This document shows positions 43,301-50,935 of a stretch of 64,000 nucleotides of DNA, piece after piece (the first letter of the stretch is position 1; the number at the start of each line of letters is the position of its first letter). A program made the position numbers and the translations under genes. Origin of the DNA: Neolewinella persica DSM 23188 (GTDB lineage: Bacteria > Bacteroidota > Bacteroidia > Chitinophagales > Saprospiraceae); contig NZ_KB890446.1 in assembly GCF_000373105.1 (NCBI RefSeq), positions 1 to 64,000 of the forward strand, read 5' to 3'. The notes beneath the pieces were generated by a model, which made no database searches, was not told the DNA's origin, and worked only from the letters and a program-made list of their open reading frames with translations.

Positions 43301-43766
43301 CACGGCGACGTACCGTTCCAGTTTTGACTTCACGCTCGACGAAGCACTCCACTATCAGCTTGACCTGGGTGAAGTAGACATTGTCGCCGAAGTAATCCTC
43401 AACGGCAAAAACCTCGGCGTGCTATGGATGCCCCCCTTCAAGATCGACGTCACGGACGCCCTGCGAACCGGAGAAAATCAACTCGAAATCGAAGTCACCA
43501 ACCTCTGGAGCAACCGCCTGATTGGTGAAGAGCGCTTCCCAAAGCAGGATGGTGGGTACGAGATGGACGGCTACCAACCTAGGAAAAAGATGCCCCAGTG
43601 GTACGTCAATAATGAGCCGGTGCCGCCAGGGCCACGGACCACCTTCACTACTGCCGACTTCTATGATGCGGATGATGAACTGTTTCCTTCGGGGCTGAAG
43701 GGGCCGGTGCGGATCCTTGCTCTTAAAGAACTTGTTTTTGCACCTGCGGCCGCGCCTGAAAACTAA
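40323..43766 (+). CDS. GH106 alpha-L-rhamnosidase, lipoprotein, 1147 aa
   Basis: The lipobox VFLACEPG (Cys17) makes it a lipoprotein. The GH106 core starts at FLHPPNEAKPRTWFHAMSGN and includes LTKDLESMADVGIGGLLLFN and the highly conserved VHNCDGWSSSGGPW. The middle has QYVEIDSYEMGGQNWT and YVEPYGFGPLNDL, and near residue 620 FMFHRFAHQANPNVTPGMTMN. The C-terminus is a GH2-like jelly roll (VILNGKNLGVLWMPPFKIDV). It releases terminal alpha-L-rhamnose. The last codons, APAAAPEN, are encoded by a dispersed 20-mer; another copy encodes MGAAAGAKD. It is followed 5 bp later by a second GH106. Confidence 0.94.
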   Translation: MLRLLTVVATLLVFLACEPGDADRSTAKSATANPSAAPTGEELAAGFLHPPNEAKPRTWFHAMSGNMSKVGLTKDLESMADVGIGGLLLFNVSQGIPVGDVPYNSDRHHEMITHAAAESERLGLSFGVHNCDGWSSSGGPWVRPEESMKMVVWSETIVDGGGGKTERILAQPTTREGYYRDIAILAYPSLEAEVEDAENIPSVMASDQRYDTGLVTDGKTDGEAQLGSKGEPKPWLQFSYQRPKTIRSASVIFTDRHGTVTLQKSDDGSKFEDVRELFKVRTGKGEWAVNDHFDPVTAAHFRLQFNQEMELREARLTGTYFIENPLGRTAIARTEDVDLGEIGAPPPGMTIDPTSVLNLTGDFNPNGVLTHDLPPGKWTILRFGQTSTGAFNNPASNEGRGLEVDKLSRPAFKKHYDAFVKRVLDNAKPVAPNAMQYVEIDSYEMGGQNWTDGFNEIFAERKGYDFIPFLPLVAGRFMGAAAGAKDVEKQRLAEAVLYDYREVISDLFTENYFEYFTELCHADGIRSYVEPYGFGPLNDLDVGGTADIPMGEFWMDREINMVESAVSAAHIYGKPVISAESFTTAPGLNWRGNPAMAKVSGDRAWAMGINEFMFHRFAHQANPNVTPGMTMNRWGFHFDRTQTWWSNAGKAWFRYITRGSYLLRQGYPVADLMIFVGDGKPNSRFKWQDFDPAIPKWINYDNVNTDVLINRASLEDKHIVLPEGGRYRMLALKNCDQLSLPTLRRLVKIVESGVIVLGEAPLQLAGYGHSAEDYAEFVKLSNYLKPKLERFHNWSELYKSYQISPDLKARQHDTPIYEHRRVGETDIYFLVNEDSTPVTLHLDTRIRGRQPERWNPLTGEITDIVRFSAHTSGTAFKLELEPEESTFIVFRQPVSPSPPLVRDSKPADSKQRFYRTSNSATAILADQPGDYVVYFSSTDLQSRTIDELAEPLAIDNPWQVTFRKENGFAGTLTFNTLTDWAKHPDERINYYSGTATYRSSFDFTLDEALHYQLDLGEVDIVAEVILNGKNLGVLWMPPFKIDVTDALRTGENQLEIEVTNLWSNRLIGEERFPKQDGGYEMDGYQPRKKMPQWYVNNEPVPPGPRTTFTTADFYDADDELFPSGLKGPVRILALKELVFAPAAAPEN
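41756..41778 (-). repeat. Dispersed 20-mer inside the first GH106 gene
   Basis: gggcgcggccgccggtgcaa then agg; encodes GAAAGAK. Confidence 0.75.
43738..43757 (+). repeat. Dispersed 20-mer forming the 3' end of the first GH106 gene
   Basis: ttgcacctgcggccgcgcct; encodes APAAAP, followed by Glu-Asn-stop. Confidence 0.85.
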
Positions 43767-43771
43767 CTACG

Positions 43772-46700
43772 ATGAGACACAACATGTGGCTATTTGCTCC
43801 CCGGCACTTATGCCGGCTAATCAACGTTCCGGCACAAGTGCCGTGGAACAAATTCGTAGCACTATTCACTATCATACTGCTGGCCGGCCTGCTCTCCGCC
43901 CAATCCATCGAAGAAGGCTTCCAAAACCCGCCCCCCGAATTCCGCCCCAAAACCTGGCTCCACGTGATGAGCGAGAACATGTCGGCCGAAGGCATGACCA
44001 AGGACCTGGAGGCCATTGCTGAAGTCGGCCTCGGCGGCGTACTGGTCTTCAACGTGACGCAGGGCATCCCCGTGGGCAAGGTGAAGTTCAACTCCGATGA
44101 GCATACGGCGATCATGGCTCACGCCGCCGCCGAATGCCAACGCCTGGGCCTCACCTTCGGCCTGCACAACTGCGACGGCTGGAGCAGCAGCGGAGGACCG
44201 TGGAATACGCCGGAGAACTCGATGAAGATGGTGGTTTGGGCGGACACGATCGTGGAGGGAAGGAGAGTTAATGTGCAGTTGCCACAGCCACCCGTCACCG
44301 CCGGTTTCTACGAAGACATCGCTACGCTGGCCTGGCCGGCCACCCAGGCAGAAATAGCCGGTCAACAATCACAGGCAGCCATCACTGCTTCCGACCCGAG
44401 CACCAACATCAGGATCATTACCGACGGGCTGCATGAAGCCTCGACTCCACTCAAAGTCCCGACAGGAGAAGAAGCCTGGGTTCGTTTCAGCTACGAAGAA
44501 CCCTTCACCTTGCGTTCCGTTTATCTTCTCGCTGACGGCAGACCTAACCTGCGGTTAGAGTTTTCCAGGGATGGAAAAACCTGGATAATAGCGGACAACC
44601 TTCGGCTGAGAACCACCGGCAAACACGAATACGCCGTAGGTTTCACGTCTGAAGGTATCACCGGCCGCCACTTCCGCATCGTGACCGATCGCAGCGTTGA
44701 CCTGCGGGAGATCAGCCTCGGCTCTTTTCCATTGATGGAGGATTGGCTGGACCGCACTTCTCTGTCCCGTATCGAAGATCGAGAACTGAAACCGCTGCCG
44801 GAGCCCTCACCCGGAGTAGCCATCAAGCCGGAGGAGGTAATTGATCTGACAGACCACGTCAATGCGGACGGGATACTGAAGAAAAAGCTACCGAAAGGCA
44901 TGTGGACGATCATGCGCTTTGGCCACACCTCCACCGGAGCGGTCAATATCCCCGCTTCTGCGGCGGGTACTGGGCTGGAGGCCGATAAATTCCGTCGCGC
45001 GCCACTTAAAGTTCATTACGAAGCCTACGTTGGTAAAGTTGTGAAGGCCAGCCCAGTGGGCAGTGTTGGCTATGTCGAAATAGACAGCTACGAAGTGGGC
45101 GGTCAGAACTGGACGCAGGGTTTTAGAGACACCTTTCGAGCGGAGTACGGCTACGACGTCAAACCCTATCTACCGCTGTTCGCCGGTAGGCTGATCGGGA
45201 GAACCGAAGACGCCGAGCGGGTACAACGCGACCTGCGCAACCTATACGCCCGGCTGCTCAACGATAACTACTACGGCTACTTCACCGAGCTCGCGCATGC
45301 CGACGGACTAAAAACCTACGTGGAACCCTACGGCGGTGGCCCGCTGAATAACCTGGCAGCTGGTGGCCGGGCCGACATCCCAATGGGTGAGTTTTGGCTC
45401 AAGCGGCCGACGGGAAGGTTCGGAAGCGCGGTTTCATCGGCGCGGACGTACGGCAAGAACATCGTCTCGGCCGAAGCATTCTCAGCCTTCGACTGGGCGG
45501 GCAACTGGGGTATTCACCCGGCGGAGATGAAGGCCGACAATGACCTAAACTGGACGCGGGGGTTCAACGAATACGTCTTCCACCGCTTTGCACACCAGGC
45601 CAACACCCACGTCACGCCCGGCATGACGATGAATAAATGGGGCACCCACTTTGACCGGACGCAGACCTGGTGGAACAACGCGGGTAAGGCTTTTTGCGAG
45701 TACATCGCCCGCGGGCAGTACCTGCTGCGGCAGGGCGTCCCGGTGTCAGACGTGCTGGTGTTTGTGGGGGATGGCTCGCCTAATGGGTACATTACCCGGG
45801 AAGAACTGGGCTTGCCGTGGTACGTGAATTATGACTGTGTGAACGATGAAGTTTTGCAGAATCGATTGGGCGCGGACGCGGGTGCAATGAAACTTCCTGA
45901 GGGAACCAAGTACCATATCCTGATGCTGGAGAATAGCCGGACAATGACGTTGGCTACTTTACGCAAAATTAAGGAGCTGGCCGAGGTGGGAGTTCTCATT
46001 ATAGGTAAACGCCCTGAGGAGTTGATGGGCTACCGGAATAGCGCTGTCGACCTAACAGAATTTGAGCAGTTAGTCGAATTAACCTGGTCAAAGCCTACCG
46101 TAAAGGAAAGCATGTTACCCGAAGACCTTTTAACAGAAGCCGGGCTGGAAGCTGACTTCATCAGTCAGGATACGACGGCTTTGGAGTACATCCATCGGCG
46201 TGACGGAGAAACAGATATTTACTTCATCCATAACCCTGGGGATAGTTCCGTTTACGGCTCCTACACATTTCGGGTTACAAATAAAATTCCCGAATTTTGG
46301 AACGCCGTTACCGGAGAGATCGTGAAATCGGCGATGTTCAATACCAATTCTAATGTTTGGTGGGGAACTTACACACAAATTGAATTAGGTGCAGGAGAAT
46401 CCATCTTCGTAGTATTTCGCCAAAAAAATACTGATGTCAACACCATGATTGAATACGTAGTGCCCCACTCTTCAATTATTATTGGGAAAGATAAGGCGCC
46501 GCACCTCGTAGCTACTTCTCCCGAAAAGTACTATTTGATTCAGGATGCAACCCGGAAGTACCCACAGGCGGACTTGCCCGCTCCGTTACCGGTTCTAGCA
46601 TCATGGTCGGTAGACTTCGACGTCGCCGGCGGCTACGGTGGCAACCAAACCATGACCAGGCTTACCGACTGGAAAGATCACCCGCTGGACTCCGTTCGTT

Positions 46701-47200
46701 ACTTCTCCGGCACGGCGACTTACACGACGACGGTGGAGGTCTCCGAAGTATATTTTGGTAAGGATCGTCGGCTTACCCTGGACTTAGGAGCGGTCAGCAT
46801 TGCTGCTGAAGTCCGGATTAATGGTAAAAGCGTACGCACTTTGTGGTGCCCCCCCTTCACCGTTGACGTAACGGACTACCTTCAGCCCGGAACCAATAAG
46901 CTGGAGATCGCCGTCACCAACCAGTGGAACAACCGCCTGATTGGTGACGAGCGCTACCCGGACCAATCAAACGGTTACCAAATTGAACGCTACCGCAACG
47001 GCAACAACGTTACCAAGCCGATGGTGGAATGGTATACGGCCAATCAGCCGATGCCAGCCGGACCAAGGGCGACGTTCTCTACGGCAGATTTTTTCCGTAA
47101 GGATGATCCGCTGGTGCCTTCCGGCCTATTGGGGCCGGTGCGGTTGGTGCCTGCTCAATTGCTTCGCCTTGCACCTGCAGCCGCGCCTGAAAAAGAATGA
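43772..47200 (+). CDS. GH106 alpha-L-rhamnosidase, second paralogue, 1142 aa
   Basis: Same architecture as the gene upstream: FQNPPPEFRPKTWLHVMSEN, LHNCDGWSSSGGPWNTPENS, YVEIDSYEVGGQNWTQGF, FHRFAHQANTHVTPGMTMNK and a C-terminal jelly roll (VRINGKSVRTLWCPPFTVDV). The signal peptide core is KFVALFTIILLAGLLSAQ, preceded by an unusually long N-region. That N-region is encoded by a hairpin element (43799-43846), so the true ancestral start may have lain closer to the core. It is an exported, probably periplasmic enzyme without a lipobox. The C-terminus APAAAPEKE is again encoded by a 20-mer, and another copy encodes GADAGA in the middle. Tandem GH106 copies suggest different linkage or oligosaccharide preferences. 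Confidence 0.93.
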   Translation: MRHNMWLFAPRHLCRLINVPAQVPWNKFVALFTIILLAGLLSAQSIEEGFQNPPPEFRPKTWLHVMSENMSAEGMTKDLEAIAEVGLGGVLVFNVTQGIPVGKVKFNSDEHTAIMAHAAAECQRLGLTFGLHNCDGWSSSGGPWNTPENSMKMVVWADTIVEGRRVNVQLPQPPVTAGFYEDIATLAWPATQAEIAGQQSQAAITASDPSTNIRIITDGLHEASTPLKVPTGEEAWVRFSYEEPFTLRSVYLLADGRPNLRLEFSRDGKTWIIADNLRLRTTGKHEYAVGFTSEGITGRHFRIVTDRSVDLREISLGSFPLMEDWLDRTSLSRIEDRELKPLPEPSPGVAIKPEEVIDLTDHVNADGILKKKLPKGMWTIMRFGHTSTGAVNIPASAAGTGLEADKFRRAPLKVHYEAYVGKVVKASPVGSVGYVEIDSYEVGGQNWTQGFRDTFRAEYGYDVKPYLPLFAGRLIGRTEDAERVQRDLRNLYARLLNDNYYGYFTELAHADGLKTYVEPYGGGPLNNLAAGGRADIPMGEFWLKRPTGRFGSAVSSARTYGKNIVSAEAFSAFDWAGNWGIHPAEMKADNDLNWTRGFNEYVFHRFAHQANTHVTPGMTMNKWGTHFDRTQTWWNNAGKAFCEYIARGQYLLRQGVPVSDVLVFVGDGSPNGYITREELGLPWYVNYDCVNDEVLQNRLGADAGAMKLPEGTKYHILMLENSRTMTLATLRKIKELAEVGVLIIGKRPEELMGYRNSAVDLTEFEQLVELTWSKPTVKESMLPEDLLTEAGLEADFISQDTTALEYIHRRDGETDIYFIHNPGDSSVYGSYTFRVTNKIPEFWNAVTGEIVKSAMFNTNSNVWWGTYTQIELGAGESIFVVFRQKNTDVNTMIEYVVPHSSIIIGKDKAPHLVATSPEKYYLIQDATRKYPQADLPAPLPVLASWSVDFDVAGGYGGNQTMTRLTDWKDHPLDSVRYFSGTATYTTTVEVSEVYFGKDRRLTLDLGAVSIAAEVRINGKSVRTLWCPPFTVDVTDYLQPGTNKLEIAVTNQWNNRLIGDERYPDQSNGYQIERYRNGNNVTKPMVEWYTANQPMPAGPRATFSTADFFRKDDPLVPSGLLGPVRLVPAQLLRLAPAAAPEKE
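43799..43846. repeat. Hairpin element in the signal-peptide region of the second GH106
   Basis: The arms pair over about 17 bp with two mismatches (inner stem TGCCGG/CCGGCA at 43811-43816/43829-43834, outer CGGCACTT/AAGTGCCG at 43802-43809/43836-43843) around a 12-nt loop. It encodes extra residues before the hydrophobic core without breaking the frame. Confidence 0.7.
45868..45887 (-). repeat. Dispersed 20-mer inside the second GH106 gene
   Basis: gggcgcggacgcgggtgcaa; encodes LGADAGA. Identical over 20 bp to the intergenic copy at 305. Confidence 0.8.
47169..47188 (+). repeat. Dispersed 20-mer forming the 3' end of the second GH106 gene
   Basis: ttgcacctgcagccgcgcct; encodes APAAAP, followed by Glu-Lys-Glu-stop. 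Confidence 0.8.
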
Positions 47201-48642
47201 TTATGAGAGACCAAATTGAACTCGTCCGACGAGCCTTGCAGCGCCTGGCTCGGCGGACGAGTGGACAGCTTAACCACTCGGCGGACGAGTCAGGATGTTC
47301 CTTCCGCCCAGGCCAGCGAGTCAGGATATTTATTCTGTTGGTGGTAAGTACTACAACACTCTCCGCCCAAAACCCCATAGTTCCCAGTCAGGGCCTGAAC
47401 GACCCGCACATCCATATTTTCAACGATACCGCCTACGTCTACGCCAGCCACGACAAGAGCGCGGACAACACCAAATTCACAATGGAAGACTGGTGGATCT
47501 GGTCTTCACCCGACCTGGTAAACTGGACTAAGCGCAGCGTTTTAAAACCCGAAGACACTTACATCGGTGGCAACTTTGACCGCTGTTGGGCTACGGATGT
47601 GGGGTACAAAAACGGAAAGTACTACTGGTATTTCTCCGAAGGCAACCAGCAAACCGGTGTCGTTGAAGGACCAACTCCCACCGGCCCCTGGACCGACAAA
47701 CTCGGCAAACCGTTGCTGACCGAGGCGCTGACCCCGACCGACGAATACGACATGGCCATCTTCGAAGAAAACGGCGAACACTGGATCATTTTCGGCGTCT
47801 GGGATTACTACATCGCCCGACTCGGCGAGGACATGATGAGCCTGGCAGAGGAGCCCAGAAAACTAGCATTGGACCGCAACGTCGGCCCCTACGGCGCCGG
47901 CAAAACTGACGACAAAGCCTACCTGCACAAACGCGGCCGCAAATACTACCTCAGTTGGGGCTGCTTCTACGCCATGGCCGATGACCTTTACGGCCCCTAC
48001 GAATACCAGGGTTGCCTATTGGACGACGACAGCTTCGCCCCCGGCTACGACTCCCCAACCTGGCCCAACGGTTACAAGCAAGGCCGACATGGCAACTTCT
48101 TTGAGTGGCACGGTCAGTGGTACTACACCTACTGCGACATCAGCCAGACCGGGAACCGGTGGTTCCGCGACGCCTTCATCAGCTACGTGCACTACAATAA
48201 CGACGGGACGATGGCCAACATCCGGGTGGACGGCGTAGGCGTGGGCTGGCACCCGGCAAATACGGGTGTCATCCCTGCAGAGGAATACTTCGCAGTGGAA
48301 GGTATGCGCAAAGAACAGGATACCGAGACTGGTTTCCGGATGGTCCTGATGCAACAATCCGGGTCACTCATCTTTCCTAAAATTATGGTAATCAGCAAGA
48401 TGAATCAGCTGACCTTAAAATTTGGTTCAACTTCCGGAGGAAGCTTCCGGGTCGACGTGCGTCGTAAAGACAAAGGTGGTATGCTGCTGGCAACCACTGG
48501 TTTCGAGCTTAAGCCACTCGACAAAGGCTACCAATTCGTGGCCCTTCCCCTGAAAAATCTGTCCGATACCGAAGATCTATATTTTGAATTTCACCGGCTG
48601 GGACAGGGGGACCTGCGGTTTGATGGATTTAGCTTCAAATAA
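47197..48642 (+). CDS. GH43-family glycoside hydrolase with C-terminal CBM6-like domain, 481 aa
   Basis: Five-bladed propeller of GH43. The catalytic Asp is in GLNDPHIHIFN, the transition-state Asp in DRCWATDVGYKNGKYYWYFS, and the acid Glu is probably in FFEWHGQWYYTYCD. Activity is likely beta-xylosidase or alpha-L-arabinofuranosidase; xylose release fits ulvan. A beta-sandwich of about 130 residues (LTLKFGSTSGGSFRVDVRR) looks CBM6-like. The signal core is RIFILLVVSTTTLSAQ, preceded by about 40 residues encoded by a hairpin and short direct repeats (47221-47330), so the N-terminus looks remodelled. Its start overlaps the upstream GH106 stop by 4 nt. Confidence 0.88.
   Translation: MIMRDQIELVRRALQRLARRTSGQLNHSADESGCSFRPGQRVRIFILLVVSTTTLSAQNPIVPSQGLNDPHIHIFNDTAYVYASHDKSADNTKFTMEDWWIWSSPDLVNWTKRSVLKPEDTYIGGNFDRCWATDVGYKNGKYYWYFSEGNQQTGVVEGPTPTGPWTDKLGKPLLTEALTPTDEYDMAIFEENGEHWIIFGVWDYYIARLGEDMMSLAEEPRKLALDRNVGPYGAGKTDDKAYLHKRGRKYYLSWGCFYAMADDLYGPYEYQGCLLDDDSFAPGYDSPTWPNGYKQGRHGNFFEWHGQWYYTYCDISQTGNRWFRDAFISYVHYNNDGTMANIRVDGVGVGWHPANTGVIPAEEYFAVEGMRKEQDTETGFRMVLMQQSGSLIFPKIMVISKMNQLTLKFGSTSGGSFRVDVRRKDKGGMLLATTGFELKPLDKGYQFVALPLKNLSDTEDLYFEFHRLGQGDLRFDGFSFK
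47221..47261. repeat. Hairpin element in the 5' end of the GH43 gene
   Basis: ctcgtccgacgagcc (47221-47235) pairs with ggctcggcggacgag (47247-47261), one mismatch, 11-nt loop. The words cggcggacgagt and cgagtcaggat repeat again up to 47330. It shares the tcgtccgac end with the perfect inverted repeat at 34482. Confidence 0.7.
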
Positions 48643-48676
48643 GGACGAGGGGCTTTGCCCCTAAAGACACCACGAT

Positions 48677-50935
48677 ATGACAAGATTTGCTACCCTTTTT
48701 CTACTCCTACTGAGTTTCACTGCTTGCGCCCAACAAGCTACCCAGATCTACCAAGACACCAGGTATTCCATTGACGAGCGCGTAGTGGACCTCCTCGGCA
48801 AAATGACCGTTGAAGAAAAGGTGATGCAGATGCGGATATTCCACGCAAACAAAGGAATTGAGATCGATGAGAAAGGTGTACTATCCCTGAGCGACGATGT
48901 CAAAGACCGCCTGAAAATCGGTATTGCCGGCATCAAGAACCCTGGAGAACACAACTCGCCCATTGCAGCAGCAAAGGGTAATAACGCCCTGCAGAAATAC
49001 ATCATCGAGAACAATCGTCTCGGTATCCCTGCGCTATTTGTCACCGAGTCTTACAATGGTGTCGATGCAACGGGCTGTACCAAATTTGGCCGGCCAATCA
49101 CTTCGGCAGCCAGTTTCAACACAGAGTTGACGCACCGGCAGTGGCTGGTGGTCGGCAACGAGGCTCGTTTGCGCGGCATGCACATGTGCCACAGTCCGGA
49201 GGCGGATGTAGTTCGCGACCCACGCTTCGGGCGGATGAGCGAGGCTTTTGGTGAAGACACTTACCTGGTGAAAGAGAACGTGGTGGCCGCCATCACCGGC
49301 GTGCAGGGCAACTACGACGGGCTGGGGAACGGCACCCATATTGGCGCCGTGGCCAAGCACTTTGCTGGTTACGGACAGGTCCTGGGTGGCACCAACTTCG
49401 CCGCCATTGAGATCAGTGAGCGGACTTTGATCGACGAAATATTCCCGCCCTTCGAGGCGGCGGTGAAAGAAGCACGCACCCTCGGCATCATGGCCAGCCA
49501 CGGTGACCTCAACGGTGTCGCCAGTCACGCCAATCCCTGGCTGCTGACCGAAGTGCTGCGCGATCAGTGGGGCTTCCAGGGCTACACCGTCTCTGACGCC
49601 AATGATATTGGCCGACTCTTCTACTTCATGGGTGTGGCGGAATCTGCCGACGCAGCCGCCTTACTCGGCCTCACGGCGGGGATGGACGTTGACCTTTATG
49701 CCGACGATGCCTATGCACTCTTGCCACGTCTCGCCAAAGAAAAACCAGCAATCGTTTCCCTGATCGACCGTTCCGCCGGGCGGGTACTTCGGACGAAAAT
49801 GATCCTCGGCCTGTTCGAAAATCCCTACGTGGATGTTCGGGAGACGGAGCGACGGGTCAGGAAATCCTCCTCTCTGGCCCTGGCCCGGGAGGCGGACGAA
49901 GAATCAATCGTTTTGTTGAAGAACGAGAACAATACCCTGCCGATCACCAAAATGGCCGGTAAACGGGTGGCCCTGCTGGGGCCGGTACTTCGCGAGTCAA
50001 CCCTTACTCAGTTTCAAAAAATTGCTCCTGGTCTTGATTTCGTGGCAGCACAAGGCTTCAAGCTGACCGACGAGCAGCCGGCGGTACCGAAAGTAAACAT
50101 GGAAACCGACGAAAGCATACAGCAGCTGATAGAGATCGCCGAAACGGCCGACGTAAATATCCTTTTCCTTGGCGGAGATGAGCATACTTCAAAAGAAGGT
50201 TTTTTCAACAACGCGCTGGGCGACCGGGCGACCATCGAACCAGTGGGGCCGCAGGACGAGCTCCTCCGCCGCATCAAAGCCCTTGGTAAGCCGACAATCG
50301 TGGTATTCACCCACCGCCGGACGCTTTCCATCAATGGCTTCGACGAGCACGCCGATGCCATTCTGGACGGTTGGGACCTGAGTGAGTTCGGCGACGAGGC
50401 GATGGCCAAAATAATTTTTGGTGACACTAACCCGAGTGGTAAATGCCCCAACACGGTGCCGCGCAGCATCGGCCAATTACCCTTCCACTACAGCGGGAAG
50501 CGGATCAATAATAAAAAGGGCTACCTGTTTATGGAAAACGGACCTTTGTATCCCTTTGGTCACGGGCTGAGTTACACCCAATTCAACTACGCCAACGCGA
50601 AGATATCGGCGCCAACCATGTCCGGTTCAGCCGAGTTGACGGTCAGCGTCGATGTAACCAACTCCGGTAAAATTGCGGGCAAAGAGGTCGTTCAGTTGTA
50701 CCTCACCGACGAGATCGGTAGCGTAACCCGACCGGAGAAAGAGTTAAAGGGCTTCCAAAAAATACTGCTTGCCCCTGAAGAGACCAGGACCGTTTCCTTT
50801 ACGATCAAACCGGAGATGCTCGAATTTACCCGCCTTGATATGAAAAAAGGCCTGGAGACGGGTGACTACACGGTGTTGTTGGGTACCTCCTCAGTGGAGG
50901 GTGAGGCCGTTGAGTTTCGATTAATCGTTGAGTAA
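48677..50935 (+). CDS. GH3-family beta-glycosidase, lipoprotein, 752 aa
   Basis: Lipobox SFTACAQQ (Cys16). The three-domain GH3 layout is complete: a TIM barrel with KHFAGYGQVLGG and the nucleophile Asp307 in YTVSDANDIG, an alpha/beta sandwich (VALLGPVLRES, VNILFLGGDEHTSKEG), and a C-terminal FnIII-like domain (VSVDVTNSGKIAGKEVVQLY). The likely activity is beta-xylosidase or beta-glucosidase; in ulvan loci GH3 enzymes remove xylose. Its stop codon overlaps the next ATG by one base, so it is translationally coupled to the heparinase-like gene. Confidence 0.93.
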   Translation: MTRFATLFLLLLSFTACAQQATQIYQDTRYSIDERVVDLLGKMTVEEKVMQMRIFHANKGIEIDEKGVLSLSDDVKDRLKIGIAGIKNPGEHNSPIAAAKGNNALQKYIIENNRLGIPALFVTESYNGVDATGCTKFGRPITSAASFNTELTHRQWLVVGNEARLRGMHMCHSPEADVVRDPRFGRMSEAFGEDTYLVKENVVAAITGVQGNYDGLGNGTHIGAVAKHFAGYGQVLGGTNFAAIEISERTLIDEIFPPFEAAVKEARTLGIMASHGDLNGVASHANPWLLTEVLRDQWGFQGYTVSDANDIGRLFYFMGVAESADAAALLGLTAGMDVDLYADDAYALLPRLAKEKPAIVSLIDRSAGRVLRTKMILGLFENPYVDVRETERRVRKSSSLALAREADEESIVLLKNENNTLPITKMAGKRVALLGPVLRESTLTQFQKIAPGLDFVAAQGFKLTDEQPAVPKVNMETDESIQQLIEIAETADVNILFLGGDEHTSKEGFFNNALGDRATIEPVGPQDELLRRIKALGKPTIVVFTHRRTLSINGFDEHADAILDGWDLSEFGDEAMAKIIFGDTNPSGKCPNTVPRSIGQLPFHYSGKRINNKKGYLFMENGPLYPFGHGLSYTQFNYANAKISAPTMSGSAELTVSVDVTNSGKIAGKEVVQLYLTDEIGSVTRPEKELKGFQKILLAPEETRTVSFTIKPEMLEFTRLDMKKGLETGDYTVLLGTSSVEGEAVEFRLIVE

